Assembly (NCBI GenBank): GCA_035293765.1
Contig: DATGMF010000005.1
Location: 1 to 63,954 of the forward strand
Direction: 5' to 3'
DNA length: 63,954 nucleotides
From: DASRHT01 sp035293765
Lineage (GTDB): Bacteria > Chloroflexota > Ktedonobacteria > Ktedonobacterales > Ktedonobacteraceae
The translations under genes were made by a program, and so were the position numbers. This document shows positions 36,053 to 45,792 of this stretch, in pieces. How positions within the stretch are numbered: the stretch's first letter is position 1; every line of letters starts with the position of its first letter. The notes under the pieces are model-generated. The model was not told where the DNA came from, did not search any database, and worked only from the letters and a program-made list of their open reading frames with translations.

Positions 36053-37369
36053 ATGTTGCAGACTAACGATAAAACTGTCTCAGATCTCAGCCAGTGGCCC
36101 ATTGCCTGTTCTTTCGAAGAATACGAGTGTGACCGATTGGGGACATTGATGCGCGCGACAAAAGAGTTTGGCGCGATTTTTCGCTGTGGGAAACAGATGA
36201 TTTTTGTCAATGACCCCGCACTGATCGAACGTGTACTGGTAAACACCAACCAGCAGTTTCTGGTTCCTGCGGTGCCATTTCGTCCTGACTTGGGGGAAGA
36301 TCGCATTGCCGATTGGATGGCTAAACGGCATGGCACGGCACGGGGATTGCATCACGAGCAGGTTTTTGCTTCCATCAACCAGGCTGTAACCATCATTGAA
36401 GATCAAGTGAGCCGTTGGCCTGATGGTCGGCAGTTGCCCCTGGACGAAGAGATGAAGCAAATGAGTTATCGCATTGTCGCTGCATACTTCTATGGGCAAG
36501 ATGGCGAACAGCTGGTGACTCCCAGTCGTGATTTTGTCGATGCAGTGGTCAAATTCATTGATAGCCCCTTCGCTTTTCCAGATTGGTTCCCACAACCTAA
36601 GAGAAGTCGCATGCGCACACAACTGGCACGTTTTGATCGGACCATTGCTGAACTCATTCAGAAAAGGCGGACAACTCCCTCAGAGAGGCCCGACCTGTTG
36701 ACTGCACTGATGCAGACCTGCGACGCACAGGGGAGTGCCTTACCAGAACAAGCTATGCGCGAGATCCTGATCGCAATGACTTTCCCATCAAGCAGCATCG
36801 CGGCAGCGCTTTCATGGATCTGGTTGCTGTTAATGCAGCATCAGGAGGTCACACAAGCTTTGCTCCAGGAAACAACCGAGATCCTTGGGGATGGTTGTCT
36901 TGAGAGGGGTGATCTTTCTCAGCTCATATACCATACCTGCGTCATCAAAGAGGCCCTGCGCCTGTATCCTCCCACATGGCTGATAGAACGCAATATCGAA
37001 GCCTCCTGTGAGATCAACGGATATCTTTTTGCACAGGGGCAAAAGGTTTTTATGAGCCCCTTTGTAACTCAACGTAATCCTCAGTTCTTTAGCGACCCTG
37101 ATCGTTTTCTGCCCGAAAGGTGGCTTGACAAGGAAAACATTGCTTCGTTGCCCAAATATAGCTATTTTCCCTTTGGAGGAGGACCAAGGATCTGCACAGG
37201 AGCCACCTTTGCCATGACCGTTCTGCTCATTGCGATGACCTCTATCGTTCGTCAATATACATTTCACCCGCCTGGGAATGTAGCGCAGGTCAGGCCGAAT
37301 CCACAACCTTTTCTGATCCCAGAGCCCTCTCTGAGGGTGATTGTGAAGAAACGTGCCTTTGCAGCATGA
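36053..37369 (+). CDS. Cytochrome P450 with unusual I-helix
   Basis: A 438-residue P450. The heme loop is FPFGGGPRICTG (C381), the K-helix is IKEALRLYPP (ExxR present), and FLPERW is the PERF-like motif. The I-helix, usually AGxE/D-T-T, reads AMTFPSSSIAAALSW: the AG pair is FP, the acid is Ser and the threonine is Ser. Oxygen activation may differ, or the enzyme may do a non-hydroxylation reaction. Start chosen at ATG 36053 with GAGGG five bases upstream; an ATG at 36041 is in frame. It sits in the NRPS operon with a second P450 directly downstream; both likely tailor the peptide. Redox partners are not encoded here. Confidence 0.88.
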   Translation: MLQTNDKTVSDLSQWPIACSFEEYECDRLGTLMRATKEFGAIFRCGKQMIFVNDPALIERVLVNTNQQFLVPAVPFRPDLGEDRIADWMAKRHGTARGLHHEQVFASINQAVTIIEDQVSRWPDGRQLPLDEEMKQMSYRIVAAYFYGQDGEQLVTPSRDFVDAVVKFIDSPFAFPDWFPQPKRSRMRTQLARFDRTIAELIQKRRTTPSERPDLLTALMQTCDAQGSALPEQAMREILIAMTFPSSSIAAALSWIWLLLMQHQEVTQALLQETTEILGDGCLERGDLSQLIYHTCVIKEALRLYPPTWLIERNIEASCEINGYLFAQGQKVFMSPFVTQRNPQFFSDPDRFLPERWLDKENIASLPKYSYFPFGGGPRICTGATFAMTVLLIAMTSIVRQYTFHPPGNVAQVRPNPQPFLIPEPSLRVIVKKRAFAA

Positions 37370-37414
37370 TGCTGTAAGAGCGCTGGCCGTTGGTGCTAGA
37401 AGGAGACACACGCT

Positions 37415-38770
37415 ATGTATCATCGCTATCCCCCCACTCCTCCAGGTCATCCTCTCTGGGGCAACCTGTGGCAATACCGCCGTGACCCTTTTCAATTTCT
37501 GATTTCTGCGTCTCAACGCTATGGAGATATGCTGCGTCTGCGCTTTCTGGCGACCTCTATTTACGTCATCAGCCAGCCGACGATAAGCTTCGATGTGCTG
37601 GCAAAACGCACCAGCGCGTTCGACAAAGACCAGGTTACGGCTATAGGAAGGTTCATCGGGAGCGGACTCAATGTTAATGAAGGAGGAGCCTGGAAACAAC
37701 GACGCAACATCGCTCAATCCGCTTTTCATGCACAGCAGATTGATTCCTATGCGGAAGCGATGAAAAATTGTATTACCTGGATGTTAAGCGCCTGGCAAAG
37801 CGGGAACGTTCTGGATATCAACCAGGAGATGACTCAACTGATGGTGAGGATTGTTGCTCATACGCTTTTTGGAGCGGAGCTAGCTCCTCATACTGCCGCA
37901 ACGGTCGGGAAAGCAATGGCACTTATCGAGCGAGCAGTAAGCCAACAGGTGACCTCTATATCGCTCCCATCGTGGTTACCAACACCCCAGAATCTGGCAC
38001 TACGACACATGACAAAGGCATTAGAGACGCTGGCAAGGCAGATTGTGGAGGAACGACGTACAGGGGGTGGAGAGCACGATGATTTACTCTCAATGCTCTT
38101 ACAGGCTGATGAAGATGGGGGGCATATGACAGATGGTCAGATTCTTGACGAGATAATGACGCTTTTATTGGCCGGCCATGCCTCGACCGCAAGCGCCCTC
38201 ACCTGGATGTGGTACGTCTTATCCCAATACCCAGAGGCTGAAGCACACATTCATGAGGAGATAGATCGTGTATTGGATGGTCGCCTGCCAACCATCGAAG
38301 ATCTCGCAGCGCTCCCATATGTTGATACGGTCGTAAAAGAGGTTTTACGTCTGTATCCGCCTCTCTGGCTGATTGGTCGTCAGGCCAGGGAAGAGGTCAC
38401 TATTGGTGACTATCAACTTGCCAAAGGCAGTTTATTATTCATTTGCCCTTATATCATCCAGCATAATTCTGAGTTGTTTGAACAGCCAGAGGCTTTCTTC
38501 CCTGAGCGATTTAGTAAGCAGAATGAAAAACGCATTCCGCACTTTGCATATATTCCCTTTGGGGGCGGGCCAAGATCCTGTATTGGCGCCCGTTTTGCTA
38601 CGATGGCGATGAAGTTGACGCTTGTGATGGTGGCGCAACAATACAAACTGGCGCTCACTCCAGGCCAGAAGGTTGAAATACAGCCTCTTCTCTCCTTACG
38701 TCCAAAGTATGGCATGCGTGTGTCTGTCTCCAGGCGCGTGCCCCGCGCAGTTCAAGTGGCTGGTGACTGA
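37415..38770 (+). CDS. Cytochrome P450
   Basis: A 451-residue bacterial P450 resembling the CYP102/CYP4-like fatty-acid group in its PPTPPGHPLWGNLWQ opening. Heme loop IPFGGGPRSCIG (C389), ExxR in VKEVLRLYPP, and the I-helix LLAGHASTASALTW: the acid normally before Thr is Ala and the proton-relay Thr is Ser, with Thr one residue later. It is related to the preceding P450 in layout (YPPxWLI, YIPFGGGPR), suggesting an old duplication. The ATG at 37415 has AGAAGGAG upstream. Probable role: oxidation of the acyl or amino-acid part of the product. Confidence 0.92.
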   Translation: MYHRYPPTPPGHPLWGNLWQYRRDPFQFLISASQRYGDMLRLRFLATSIYVISQPTISFDVLAKRTSAFDKDQVTAIGRFIGSGLNVNEGGAWKQRRNIAQSAFHAQQIDSYAEAMKNCITWMLSAWQSGNVLDINQEMTQLMVRIVAHTLFGAELAPHTAATVGKAMALIERAVSQQVTSISLPSWLPTPQNLALRHMTKALETLARQIVEERRTGGGEHDDLLSMLLQADEDGGHMTDGQILDEIMTLLLAGHASTASALTWMWYVLSQYPEAEAHIHEEIDRVLDGRLPTIEDLAALPYVDTVVKEVLRLYPPLWLIGRQAREEVTIGDYQLAKGSLLFICPYIIQHNSELFEQPEAFFPERFSKQNEKRIPHFAYIPFGGGPRSCIGARFATMAMKLTLVMVAQQYKLALTPGQKVEIQPLLSLRPKYGMRVSVSRRVPRAVQVAGD

Positions 38771-38911
38771 GCTCACTTACTGTAACCTCAAGGAAGGCGA
38801 TCAACGTGGAAAAGGGAATTGGCAAGGCCTGGAATGCGTCGCCAGCAAAGCATATCAGACGGGAATTGGGGAGTATAAATAGGTTTTTTGATACATGAAA
38901 GGAATAAAACG

Positions 38912-41900
38912 GTGGAGGATTATCCAGTAATCTGTGAATATATCAGCATTCCCAGGCGATCCTCAGGCTCGACGGCTCCCTTATCCTACGCTCAGCAGCG
39001 TTTATGGATAGCGGAACAACTGCATCCTGGCACTCCCGCCTACAACATTGCTCGTGCGGTTCGGCTCACAGGCCTGCTTGATTGTGCCGCTCTTGAAAAA
39101 AGCCTCGGCGAAATTATCCGCCGCCACGAAAGTCTGCGTACAGACTTTCCCATAGTCCATGACCAACCAGTACAGCATAGCGTCCCCGCTTCCCCTTTTC
39201 CGTTGCCACTGATAGATTTGCACGCATTGCCAGCGGTAGAACGTGAGCAGGTGCAGCATTCCCACCTCCAGATTGCAGCCCAACAGCCTTTTGACCTGAC
39301 TGCTGGCCCTCTACTGCGTTTCTCACTACTACGGCTACGCTCAGATGAACATGTGCTACTGCTGATTTTTCATCACAGTATATGTGATGGTTGGTCCCTC
39401 GGGATCTTTAATCAGGAGTTGATGACGCTCTACCAAAGCTTTACCGGTTCATCACATTTTTCCCCACTCCCTGAGTTGTCTATCCAGTATGCCGATTTTG
39501 CTCAGTGGCAGCGCGAGTGGTTACAGGGAAGTGCGTTGGCAGAACAGATGAACTATTGGCGACAACACCTGACCAACGCACCTACTGTCTTAGCACTACC
39601 AACCGATCATCCGCGCCCGGCTATCCAAACTCTGCGCGGGGCGGTTTATCATTTTACGCTTTCTCCGGCTCTCTGTGAGGCCATAGATGCTTTGAGCAAA
39701 CGCGAGGGTTGCACACTGTTCATGCTGTTGCTGGCGGCCTTTCAGGTCCTGCTGGCGCGCTATACAGGACGAGACGATTTGTTAATAGGTTCTCCGATTG
39801 CCGGTCGTACGCGAGCAGAGATCGAAGAGTTGATTGGCTTCTTTGTCAACACGCTCGTCTTACGTGCTGATCTCTCGGGGAAGCCATCGTTTCGCACATT
39901 GCTCAAGCGCATACGTGAGGTATGCCTGGATGCCTATGAGCATCAGGACGTGCCGTTTGAGCAATTAGTGATCGAAATGCAGCCTGAACATGATCTAAGC
40001 AGACACCCTCTCATACAGGTGCTCTTCTCTTTTCAGAATATATCCACACCTATGCTAGCACTCCCTGGTTTGCAGTGCGCGACACAGGCCATTGCCACAC
40101 AGACCGCCATTTTCGATCTCGCGCTGGAATTATCGCAAATGCCTGAGGGCATCGAGGGCACATTCAGGTACAGCACCGACCTGTTTGAGATGGAAACTAT
40201 CGAACGACTGGTTGGTCACTATCTTCAACTCCTGGAAAGTATCGCGACCGAACCCGCCTGCAACATCTGGACGTTACCATTGCTGACGACAAAAGAACGA
40301 CAACAACTTCTGAGTGCATGGCCCAGGACAACCTATCCTCGGGAGCAGTGCCTCCATGAGCGGTTTGAGGTTCAGGCAGAGCAATTACCTGATGCCATTG
40401 CCATTCTCTGTGAAGATTGTCAGCTCACTTACCGAGAGCTGAACCAGCGCGCTAATCAACTGGCGTACCACCTGCAGCACTTGGGTGTAGGGCCGGAAGC
40501 GCTGGTGGGAATCTTCACAGAACGGTCGATAGCAATGGTTATAGCGCTGCTTGGAGTACTTAAAGCGGGCGGAGCATATGTAGCTTTAGACCCTGTTTAT
40601 CCAAAAGAACGGCTCAGATTTATACTGGAAGATACTCATCTAGCCGTGTTGCTCATACAACAACATTTGCAGGATTTGCTGCCACAGCATGGAGCACGGA
40701 TCGTCGCATTAGATACACTATGGCATGTCATTGCTCAACAACAGGTGGCAAATCCAACCAGTCGGATACAGCCGGAAAATCTGAGCTATGTAATCTACAC
40801 CTCCGGTTCAACGGGTCGTCCTAAAGGAGTTGCTATCGCTCACCGCAGCGTCATCACTTTGCTGGATTGGGCACGCAAGGTTTTTACAGATGAGCAATTA
40901 CAAGGTGTACTGGCTACGACATCAATTTGTTTTGATTTATCAATTTTTGAGCTGTTTGTGCCATTAAGTTATGGCGGGAAGGTTATTCTCAGTCAGCACC
41001 CCCTGGAGTTAGCTCCTTTGCTTGCTACCAGGGAGGTGACGCTGATTAATACCGTTCCTTCGTTACTAGCAGAGTTAAACCGTGCCGAAGGTCTTCCGCC
41101 TTCAGTACACACTATCAACCTTGCCGGTGAGCCTCTATCTGCTACGCTCGTCCAGCAACTTTACCAGCAAGAGACGGTGAAGCATATTTACAATCTCTAT
41201 GGACCTTCGGAAGCTACAACTTACTCTACTTATGCCTTGATCTCTAAGACCGATCCCAGACCGCCGACCATTGGGCAACCGATCACAAATACGCAGGTCT
41301 ATCTCCTGGATCATTACCTTCAGCCTGTTCCTGTTGGTGTGCCAGCAGAGCTGTATATTGGCGGAGAAGGATTGGCCCGAGGCTACCTGCACCGTCCAGA
41401 ACTGACCGCTGAGCGATTTATCCCTCACCCGTTCTCCTCTGAGTCGGGTGCTCGCCTTTACAAGACAGGCGACCTGGCTCGCTACTGGTCGGATGGCAAT
41501 ATCGAGTTTCTGGGGCGTATTGATCAACAGGTGAAGATCCGGGGATTTCGCATCGAGTTGGGGGAGATAGAGATGACGCTACGTTGCCATCCTGCTGTGC
41601 AAGATGCTATTGTGATAGACCGGGATGTCCGTGGCGAAAAGCAGCTCGTTGCCTATATTATTACCAATGAGGAACAGTCTGTTCCAGCACATGAACTGAA
41701 AGACTATCTGCAATCCCTTCTTCCTCATTATATGGTTCCTTCGGCTTTTGTGATGCTAGCTACATTCCCGCTGACCCCCAATGGGAAAATTGATCGGCGA
41801 GCGTTGCCAGCGCCTGAGCGGACTGGTATTGAACGAGCAAACACCTCAGAGATGCCTAGAGACGTAATAGAGCTGCAATTGATGCAACTCTGGGAAGAAA

Positions 41901-42835
41901 TCCTGGGCATTCCTCGTATTGGGATACAAGACAATTTCTTTGCATTGGGAGGGCATTCTCTCCAGGCAATCACATTAATGACCCGCATCCAGCAGTTATT
42001 TGGCAGAGGTCTGCCTTTGACTCACCTGCTACAGGGGGGCACGATTGAACATCTGGCCGACATGCTGCGCAAACAGGCAACGCCTGAGTCCCGGTCACCA
42101 CTCGTAACTTTGCAACCTCAAGGCCGCAGGTGTCCTCTTTTTGCTGTTCATCCTGTAATGGGGGATATCTGGGATTATATTAAACTAGCTCGTTTTCTGC
42201 ATCCAGATCAGCCGCTTTATGGAATACAGGCGCCAGGGATCTATGGAGAACAAGAGCCACTAACCCGCATTGAGGAGATGGCGGCATCCTATATCGCCGC
42301 AGTGAGTACCATCCAGCCAGAAGGCCCTTACCAGCTTTTAGGTTACAGCTTTGGGGGATATGTGGCTTTTGAGATGGCGCGGCAACTGCAAGCTCAGGGA
42401 AAGCGGGTGGCTTCATTGGTTCTGCTTGATACACCCTGTCATCCTGAAAAGTGGCCGGAGCCGGAAGATAACATGGGTCATCTGAACGCAGACGAGCAGC
42501 TTGACTATCTTGTTGAGCAATTGCAGGGATTTGCCCAGATCCCATCACATGTCACCACTTCGAGCCTTCGTCATTTCCTCAAAATTGAAAGATGTAATTT
42601 TCATGCGCTTGCACATTACACGCCTAAAGTATATCCAGGCCGTATTACGCTCTTCCGAGCGCAGGAACGGTCTGTAGAAGAGGCTGAGGATCGCGATCTC
42701 GGGTGGAGCGCATTCGCGGCAGGGGGCGTGAACATTTATGATATTCCTGGAACCCATTATACTATGCTCAAAGCATCTCATGTTGAGACCATTGCCGCAC
42801 TCCTTGAAGAATGCTTACTTCAAGTTCAAATCTAA
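38912..42835 (+). CDS. NRPS termination module C-A-PCP-TE, predicted alanine-like specificity
   Basis: A 1307-residue synthetase. Condensation domain with HHSICDG (H154), adenylation domain with YTSGSTGRPKG (629), carrier domain GGHSL (S1016), thioesterase with GYSFGG (S1146) and GTHYTML (H1282). Specificity positions read DLFNNALTYK, a code reported for alanine or another small residue. The TE would release the product as free acid or by cyclisation. Start: a GTG at 38912 with AAAGGA eight bases upstream; a TTG at 38888 is also in frame. It is the last gene of the operon, after a 140-bp gap. Together with the leucine module and ligase-PCP it completes a minimal acyl-Leu-Ala line. Confidence 0.93.
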   Translation: MEDYPVICEYISIPRRSSGSTAPLSYAQQRLWIAEQLHPGTPAYNIARAVRLTGLLDCAALEKSLGEIIRRHESLRTDFPIVHDQPVQHSVPASPFPLPLIDLHALPAVEREQVQHSHLQIAAQQPFDLTAGPLLRFSLLRLRSDEHVLLLIFHHSICDGWSLGIFNQELMTLYQSFTGSSHFSPLPELSIQYADFAQWQREWLQGSALAEQMNYWRQHLTNAPTVLALPTDHPRPAIQTLRGAVYHFTLSPALCEAIDALSKREGCTLFMLLLAAFQVLLARYTGRDDLLIGSPIAGRTRAEIEELIGFFVNTLVLRADLSGKPSFRTLLKRIREVCLDAYEHQDVPFEQLVIEMQPEHDLSRHPLIQVLFSFQNISTPMLALPGLQCATQAIATQTAIFDLALELSQMPEGIEGTFRYSTDLFEMETIERLVGHYLQLLESIATEPACNIWTLPLLTTKERQQLLSAWPRTTYPREQCLHERFEVQAEQLPDAIAILCEDCQLTYRELNQRANQLAYHLQHLGVGPEALVGIFTERSIAMVIALLGVLKAGGAYVALDPVYPKERLRFILEDTHLAVLLIQQHLQDLLPQHGARIVALDTLWHVIAQQQVANPTSRIQPENLSYVIYTSGSTGRPKGVAIAHRSVITLLDWARKVFTDEQLQGVLATTSICFDLSIFELFVPLSYGGKVILSQHPLELAPLLATREVTLINTVPSLLAELNRAEGLPPSVHTINLAGEPLSATLVQQLYQQETVKHIYNLYGPSEATTYSTYALISKTDPRPPTIGQPITNTQVYLLDHYLQPVPVGVPAELYIGGEGLARGYLHRPELTAERFIPHPFSSESGARLYKTGDLARYWSDGNIEFLGRIDQQVKIRGFRIELGEIEMTLRCHPAVQDAIVIDRDVRGEKQLVAYIITNEEQSVPAHELKDYLQSLLPHYMVPSAFVMLATFPLTPNGKIDRRALPAPERTGIERANTSEMPRDVIELQLMQLWEEILGIPRIGIQDNFFALGGHSLQAITLMTRIQQLFGRGLPLTHLLQGGTIEHLADMLRKQATPESRSPLVTLQPQGRRCPLFAVHPVMGDIWDYIKLARFLHPDQPLYGIQAPGIYGEQEPLTRIEEMAASYIAAVSTIQPEGPYQLLGYSFGGYVAFEMARQLQAQGKRVASLVLLDTPCHPEKWPEPEDNMGHLNADEQLDYLVEQLQGFAQIPSHVTTSSLRHFLKIERCNFHALAHYTPKVYPGRITLFRAQERSVEEAEDRDLGWSAFAAGGVNIYDIPGTHYTMLKASHVETIAALLEECLLQVQI

Positions 42836-42890
42836 TTATGGAGGAGCAAACAAGGAGCAGTAACGCAGTTGTTGCGTGAGGAAAGACGCT

Positions 42891-42911
42891 CCCGGCAAAA
42901 AAAACGCCGGG
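42891..42911. terminator. Hairpin between convergent operons
   Basis: CCCGGC pairs with GCCGGG around a loop of eight A and a C. Another small stem (ACGCA/TGCGT) lies just before. It sits between the converging ends of the NRPS and TIR-STAND operons. No T-run follows, so the terminator reading rests on position and stem strength. Confidence 0.4.
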
Positions 42912-42972
42912 TGTGCGAAGCTTCCACTTGTGGGAATGGGGCGGCAGCTTCATCCGACCTGCTCACAACACC

Positions 42973-45702
42973 TTACTCCTCCCGCAATGCCTGCTCTACT
43001 ATCTCCTCCGCTCGCTTTGCGGCCTCATGTTGCAACATCTGTACACCCTGCTCACCCAGAGCCAGATGTAACTCGCTTATGACTGTTCTGGGTATTTCTT
43101 CTTTATGATCATGACGCTTTTCGTTGCAAAGGTCTCGCGCCAGCACGAAGCAAGCAAGTGCCGCCTCATACTGCTTTTGTGCAAGATACCAATAGCCCAG
43201 ATTTTTGAGCACAATGCGCTCACTTGCTCTGGCACTGATTGCGCGAAAAATTGCTAATGCTTGCCTATAGCAGGCAAGTGCGCTTATCCCTGTTGTCGGC
43301 CACCTTTTGGCAAGGACGCCGAGGTTATTGAGAGCCATTGCCTCCACCCAACGATCTTGCTGCTTCTGCGCCAGGGTTAATGCCTGCACATGATGGATAT
43401 ACGCTATTGATCTCTGTCCCAACGCCTGGTAAATCTCCCCCATATTGTTGAGCGTTCGAGCTTCCTCTATCCAGTTTGCGTCAGCTTTGTGCAACGGTAA
43501 TGCTTGCTGATAACTTGCTAACGCTTGTTGATAATATGCGCGCTCTTTATCTGCATGCCCGCATTGTCGTTCTTGACGCGCGAGCGTTGTGTATGCGTAG
43601 CCCAGGTTATTGAAGGTCGTTCCTATGCCAGCAATGTTTGCTGGCATGCTATCACTCTGCTCCTTTGCTTCCTGATAGCATGCCAGCGCGTCGCGTATGT
43701 GCCCTTGCTGACGATACATTGTCCCCAAATTATTTAGCGCCTTGACGATATGATCGGACGCCTTGAGCGTTCTGAAGTTTTCTAACGCCAGCTTGAAATA
43801 GTGCTCCGCCTGGGCAAACGTGCCCATCACCTGGCGAATCTCGCCAATTTCATTGTAGATGCGAGCGGCTACCGCTTGCGACGGTTCCCAGGCTTTTGCA
43901 GGTTCAAGCTCCTGGTATAGTTCTAATAAGACGCTGTTATTGCCCCAGCGCCGTAAATCAAAGAAGAGGTTTTCCTGCTCGATCAAATTGTATGCCTCTT
44001 GTTGTCGTTTTGCCTGACACAAATGCCACGCAGCTTCGATCTGTGCATGAACGCTCTCAAGGGCGCGTCGCTGCTCACGCTGGTGCGTATCCTGCTCTGC
44101 TTGCTCTCGATAGTAATTTGCGGCTCGCATATGAGCACTGCCTAACACCTCCTGCCCCTGTCCCAACGGATCGTGCTGTTTTATGTACTCCAGGGCAAAC
44201 TCGGCTATGATGGAGTGCGATTGGTACCGCCGCTCTCCTGTAGAGAATAGAAGCTGCCGCGTCAATAGGACGCGATGCGCTCGTGATAGCTGTTCTACTG
44301 GACTAGTGCTCAAGGCTGCCACTACCTTCTGTGCCGCCTCCAGCGGGACGGCTTCGCGGTAGATCGCAAAAGCTCCTAGCACATTACGTTGATCCTGGTT
44401 TAATTCACGGGTAAACATATCCGTTAAAAATTTCTCGGCGTCAATCCTCTGCTGCACATAAGTGCGATGCTCAAAGAAAGCAGTGATGCTTACACCAGGA
44501 TCGTCTGTGAGCAGACCGCAGAGCAGCGCGAGTACCAGTGGATGTCCAGAACACTTTTTTACCGCCAGACGGATTTCTGCCGCAGATGCTTTTATCCCCC
44601 AGAGGCGCAATAATGCTTCTGCTTCTTCCAGTGCAAAAGGCGGAACGGGATAATTTTGGAGGAATCGCGCAGGCGATGAACGCGTTCCATGCTGCAAAAA
44701 ACGGTTCGTGAGGAGAATACGCGAGGGATATGACTGAGCCTTTAGCTCGTCCAGCCACTCATCTATCCCGACATGGCTCACATGTGCCTGTCCTGTTTGC
44801 GGGTCCAACAACGCTTCAAACTGGTCCAGAATGATCAGGCATGGTTGCTCTATAACTTGTAGCGTCCTGCAAAATTCGTAGATGACATCGGCAGTTTTCA
44901 TACGGGCAAAGTTTAGTCGAGGCTGATTCAGGTATTCTCTGAGGGTGCCAACGATATCTACCAGCGTCACAGTGGTATCGATGTTGAGCCAGAGCGTCTT
45001 GCCTGTCCAGGGGCCACAGTTGGCGTTGCGCTGTTGTTCCGCATATTCGTATACCAATGCAGCGAGTGTAGATTTCCCTATGCCCTCTATGCCAACCAAT
45101 GCCAGCGCGCCGACATCTGGCCTGGTCAGCCTTTCATAGATCTCTCGCACGCGATCCACGCGCTGTACGCCAATCACCTGATGAGAGGAAGGTCGCCCGA
45201 TGATAGAACGATACCCTACGGGCCATTGCTGTTGCTGCTGATTGAGCAGAGCTTCTACAACAGTACGGATGCCATCTGCAACTTCGGAAAGTGCTTCTTC
45301 TCTATTCGATGGCGGTTTGATATATTTATCACCTTTCGGCACCGCTTGTAGTCTGCTGAACGGTAAATTTTCCCAGTCGATAACGGAGGCAAGTTTGACG
45401 GGTATGACCTCTGCTTTTCCGTTTTTTTTCCGCTCCAGCGCCAGCTCCATCTCTCCTTTATAGCATTGGTCGGAGGCAATAAAGTTCGGGCTGATGAGTA
45501 ATACAATAATCTGAGCAGTGTTGATACTGTTTTCAACGGTAGTCCCCGGGATTATTTCTCCTGACGACCTGGTCACGATACGCCCTTGTTGCCTGAGGGG
45601 CGCTAGATGTTTCTCCACCTCTTTACACCAACGAGCATCAGCTTGAGCATGAGAAATGAAAATGACGATGGGGTCGGAAAGCAAGTAGCCCGCATCTGGC
45701 AT
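42973..45702 (-). CDS. TIR-STAND-TPR protein
   Basis: A 909-residue NLR-like protein. Residues about 10-145 are a TIR domain (IVIFISHAQADARWCKEVEK, LLISPNFIASDQCYKGEM); the glutamate expected for NAD cleavage is E84. Residues about 170-480 are an NB-ARC/STAND ATPase (Walker A VGIEGIGKST, Walker B LIILDQFEALL, then LTNRFLQHG). Residues about 560-880 are TPRs in the AYxxLGxxYxxxGxxxxAxxxYxxAL style. By family knowledge such proteins sense an invader through the TPRs, oligomerise through the ATPase and deplete NAD. Start at ATG 45702; an upstream TTG is unlikely. It is the third gene of a minus-strand operon with XRE-STAND and a helical HTH protein. Confidence 0.85.
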   Translation of the reverse strand: MPDAGYLLSDPIVIFISHAQADARWCKEVEKHLAPLRQQGRIVTRSSGEIIPGTTVENSINTAQIIVLLISPNFIASDQCYKGEMELALERKKNGKAEVIPVKLASVIDWENLPFSRLQAVPKGDKYIKPPSNREEALSEVADGIRTVVEALLNQQQQQWPVGYRSIIGRPSSHQVIGVQRVDRVREIYERLTRPDVGALALVGIEGIGKSTLAALVYEYAEQQRNANCGPWTGKTLWLNIDTTVTLVDIVGTLREYLNQPRLNFARMKTADVIYEFCRTLQVIEQPCLIILDQFEALLDPQTGQAHVSHVGIDEWLDELKAQSYPSRILLTNRFLQHGTRSSPARFLQNYPVPPFALEEAEALLRLWGIKASAAEIRLAVKKCSGHPLVLALLCGLLTDDPGVSITAFFEHRTYVQQRIDAEKFLTDMFTRELNQDQRNVLGAFAIYREAVPLEAAQKVVAALSTSPVEQLSRAHRVLLTRQLLFSTGERRYQSHSIIAEFALEYIKQHDPLGQGQEVLGSAHMRAANYYREQAEQDTHQREQRRALESVHAQIEAAWHLCQAKRQQEAYNLIEQENLFFDLRRWGNNSVLLELYQELEPAKAWEPSQAVAARIYNEIGEIRQVMGTFAQAEHYFKLALENFRTLKASDHIVKALNNLGTMYRQQGHIRDALACYQEAKEQSDSMPANIAGIGTTFNNLGYAYTTLARQERQCGHADKERAYYQQALASYQQALPLHKADANWIEEARTLNNMGEIYQALGQRSIAYIHHVQALTLAQKQQDRWVEAMALNNLGVLAKRWPTTGISALACYRQALAIFRAISARASERIVLKNLGYWYLAQKQYEAALACFVLARDLCNEKRHDHKEEIPRTVISELHLALGEQGVQMLQHEAAKRAEEIVEQALREE

Positions 45703-45792
45703 AGTGTGAAACCTTCTCACAATGAACAAAGTTGTTTTTGTACTGCATACAGATGAGCGTGATAGACGATTCTCATCCACACACAATTGACA

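Noticed and set aside
38673..38882. 69-codon plus-strand frame between the second P450 and the NRPS termination gene
   Set aside because: Most of it overlaps the P450 3' end in another frame and it has no ribosome-binding site or recognisable pattern.
38894..38929. 11-codon ATG frame just before the NRPS termination gene
   Set aside because: The AAAGGA within it serves the GTG at 38912, and there is no separate Shine-Dalgarno for this ATG, so a leader peptide is not supported.
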